DNA of 33,452 nt. It comes from Trachelipus rathkii (lineage: Eukaryota > Arthropoda > Malacostraca > Isopoda > Trachelipodidae). This document shows, piece after piece, positions 31,916 to 33,452 of the stretch. Position 1 is the stretch's first letter, and every line of letters begins with the position of its first letter. The notes under the pieces are model-generated. The model saw only the letters and a list, made by a program, of their open reading frames with translations, was not told the origin of the DNA and did not search any database. The position numbers and the translations under genes are program-made. The DNA lies in contig JABUQX010103343.1 of the NCBI GenBank assembly GCA_015478945.1, forward strand, positions 1 to 33,452, read 5' to 3'.

Positions 31916-32758
31916 TAAATAAAAGACTAAAAGAATATTTAATTTATTTATTTATATATGGACCGTGTATTAACTTCCACGCATATACGGTTCTGATGGC
32001 CCATAATAAAATATATAATATATAACCTAGTATAAATACTTATCACCGCATATATACCCCGCACTCAGCTCAACCTACGTGAACCATAACTCGATCGTAC
32101 TCCAGTTAGTCGACACTGGGCTGATGATCCACGCAAAATTAACTGGAATGTGTACATTTAATGAGGTTGACCATTTTTTAGCCGCATATTCTTTGTTAGA
32201 CTTTTTATAAATACTTTTCTAAATCTTCACTCAGGAGCTTAATCACATATTCGAGTTAAATACCCACCTGCACCGCTACCACACCCCACCAAAGGATTAA
32301 TGGGGGTCCCCCACACCAAAAACAATATTGAGCCATTTAAAAAAGACGTAGAAGGCTGAACAATTGGTATATGCAGCCCTTTTCTGATGTTTAAGTACCC
32401 ACATCATATATGAAAGGATAGAATGTTAAATATGAACTTTGGCCATCTATGTTGTTTGGAATAATTTTGAATCATTTCCTTGCCGTAATTTTGGCGAAAA
32501 CTCCAATATGGGGAGAGTGAGGGTAGAGTGATACCTCAAAAAGCACAAAATCAAAGAACTGAGTTTTAATTAATAAATAGAGTAAAAGATAGTGTGTCCA
32601 AGTCTGCAATACTGATAAAACTGGTAATAAAAGAGCCTTTTTTTTTTTTATTTTTCAAATTTTTTCTTCTATGATTTTTATTCACTTTGAGACAAAGCAA
32701 AACACTGGGAATATAATATATTATATAATCAGTATATAATGGTTGTGAGACGGCGGCG
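31916..32758. other. Unassigned region
   Basis: Non-repetitive moderately AT-rich sequence with CCACCTGCACCGCTACCACA near 32264 and a T10 run near 32640. No coding frame, RNA gene or known element recognised. Confidence 0.5.
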
Positions 32759-32766
32759 ATAATATT

Positions 32767-32818
<52 letters not shown>

Positions 32819-32848
32819 ATATATATTATATATAATATACTATAATAG
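32759..32848. repeat. (AT)n array
   Basis: AT repeat adjoining the (GT)n repeat on its right; a compound microsatellite. Confidence 0.95.
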
Positions 32849-32874
32849 GTGTGTGTGTGTGTGTGTGTGTGTGT
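32849..32874. repeat. (GT)n microsatellite
   Basis: 13 GT units. Two overlapping frames starting here (to 33031 and 33147) begin with a Cys-Val run from the repeat and are not supported as genes. Confidence 0.95.
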
Positions 32875-33382
32875 GGTCCTCAAGCGCAGGGCTGTGGCGG
32901 AGCTTGTAGAGGCTCGGAGTCGGAACGATTTTCTCGGAAGGTCAAATTGGCTTTTTGCTCCTGCTACCAGCAATTATCTACAACTATCTATTTTTTTTAT
33001 AGATATTTACCTATTTATAGATATTTGTTGACATATATTCGATTTATTTCTTATGAATTTTGTTGCCCTAATCTAAAAATCGTATTGGACGCCGGCGCTA
33101 TTCATATGAAAAACGCTTGTAAAAATATTGTGGAATTTGAAATATAAAATAAAACAAAAGAAAAAAAGAAAAGAAGCAAATTGGGGTAACAATATTATAA
33201 AAATTAAAAATCTGCGAATCATCTTTTTTTTGTATTGTCCTATATCAAGCTATGAATTTTTCGAGCATATATAATTAGTGAGGTCAAATAATGTTACATC
33301 AACAGACAAAAAGCACTTTTTATTTGAGAATTCACCGTTTTGTTTGGTTTTGTAACAAGAACCACAAAGCCGTCTTTGTGTT
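32875..33382. other. Unassigned sequence after the GT repeat
   Basis: 32880-32960 is GC-richer (GCAGGGCTGTGGCGGAGCTT) than its surroundings; the rest is A/T-rich with an A-rich tract at 33148-33180. Nothing recognised. Confidence 0.4.
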
Positions 33383-33408
33383 GGGGGGGGGTTTGGGGGT
33401 GGGGGCGG
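33383..33408 (+). other. G-run cluster with G-quadruplex potential
   Basis: G9, TTT, G5, T, G5, C, GG. If the G9 run is split, four G-tracts of three or more with short loops are available. Confidence 0.6.
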
Positions 33409-33452
33409 CTGTTTACCCTGAATATTTTTTGGAGATTTATTTTAATGTTTTT

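Noticed and set aside
1..33452. CRISPR array, bacterial operon, rRNA or tRNA gene
   Set aside because: No regularly spaced conserved repeats with unique spacers, no clustered bacterial genes, and no rRNA or tRNA signature found on either strand.

Overview
The window looks like intergenic, repeat-rich DNA from an animal, most likely an invertebrate. It is AT-rich, packed with (AT)n, (ATT)n, (AG/CT)n and (TG)n microsatellites, and carries decayed copies of four or five metazoan transposon classes: hAT, mariner, a jockey/CR1-like LINE, a Ty3-like LTR element and perhaps a Penelope-like fragment. I see no bacterial operon, tRNA, rRNA or CRISPR. A crustacean or mollusc would fit the microsatellite load and LINE type, but nothing here fixes the species. 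Reading frames inside the transposons break every few tens of codons through single-base indels, which suggests old decay, unpolished long-read assembly, or both.

Layout. 1-1290: cytosine-depleted GAGA/GATA-type low-complexity DNA. About 1290-7600: a composite block (hAT remnant on +, AT-rich spacer, LINE on -, two (ATT)n-bearing modules, and a motif rich in CGTCATCG). 7740-11121: internal part of an LTR retrotransposon on -, with protease, gag and primer-binding site; its LTR starts at 11122 and contains a 24-bp tandem repeat. 12030-12405: a minisatellite with self-complementary units. About 13211-19360: a second copy, in the same orientation, of the hAT + LINE + module block.

19818-21590 holds the only convincing host-type gene: an intact 429-codon reading frame (20214-21503) for a hydrophilic protein I do not recognise. 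Upstream, at an offset of 351 bp, lies a broken tandem copy of its 5' end; a putative short intron starts just after the stop codon. 21590-22970 is AT-rich with a CT microsatellite and a 71-nt T run. 22971-24213 is a nearly full-length but dead mariner with both terminal inverted repeats. 24214-33452 is mostly AT-rich and unrecognised. It contains one candidate coding exon (26017-26304, -), a possible Penelope-type fragment (30412-30606, -), several perfect hairpins, long (AT)n/(ATT)n arrays and a G-run cluster near the right edge.

The elements do not form a pathway. The history reads as nested insertion (hAT and LINE together inside a larger repeated block), duplication of that block, and later microsatellite expansion. 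The best candidates for something undescribed are the 429-aa gene with its tandem 5' duplicate, the duplicated composite block with its shared terminal motif, and the palindromic minisatellite.
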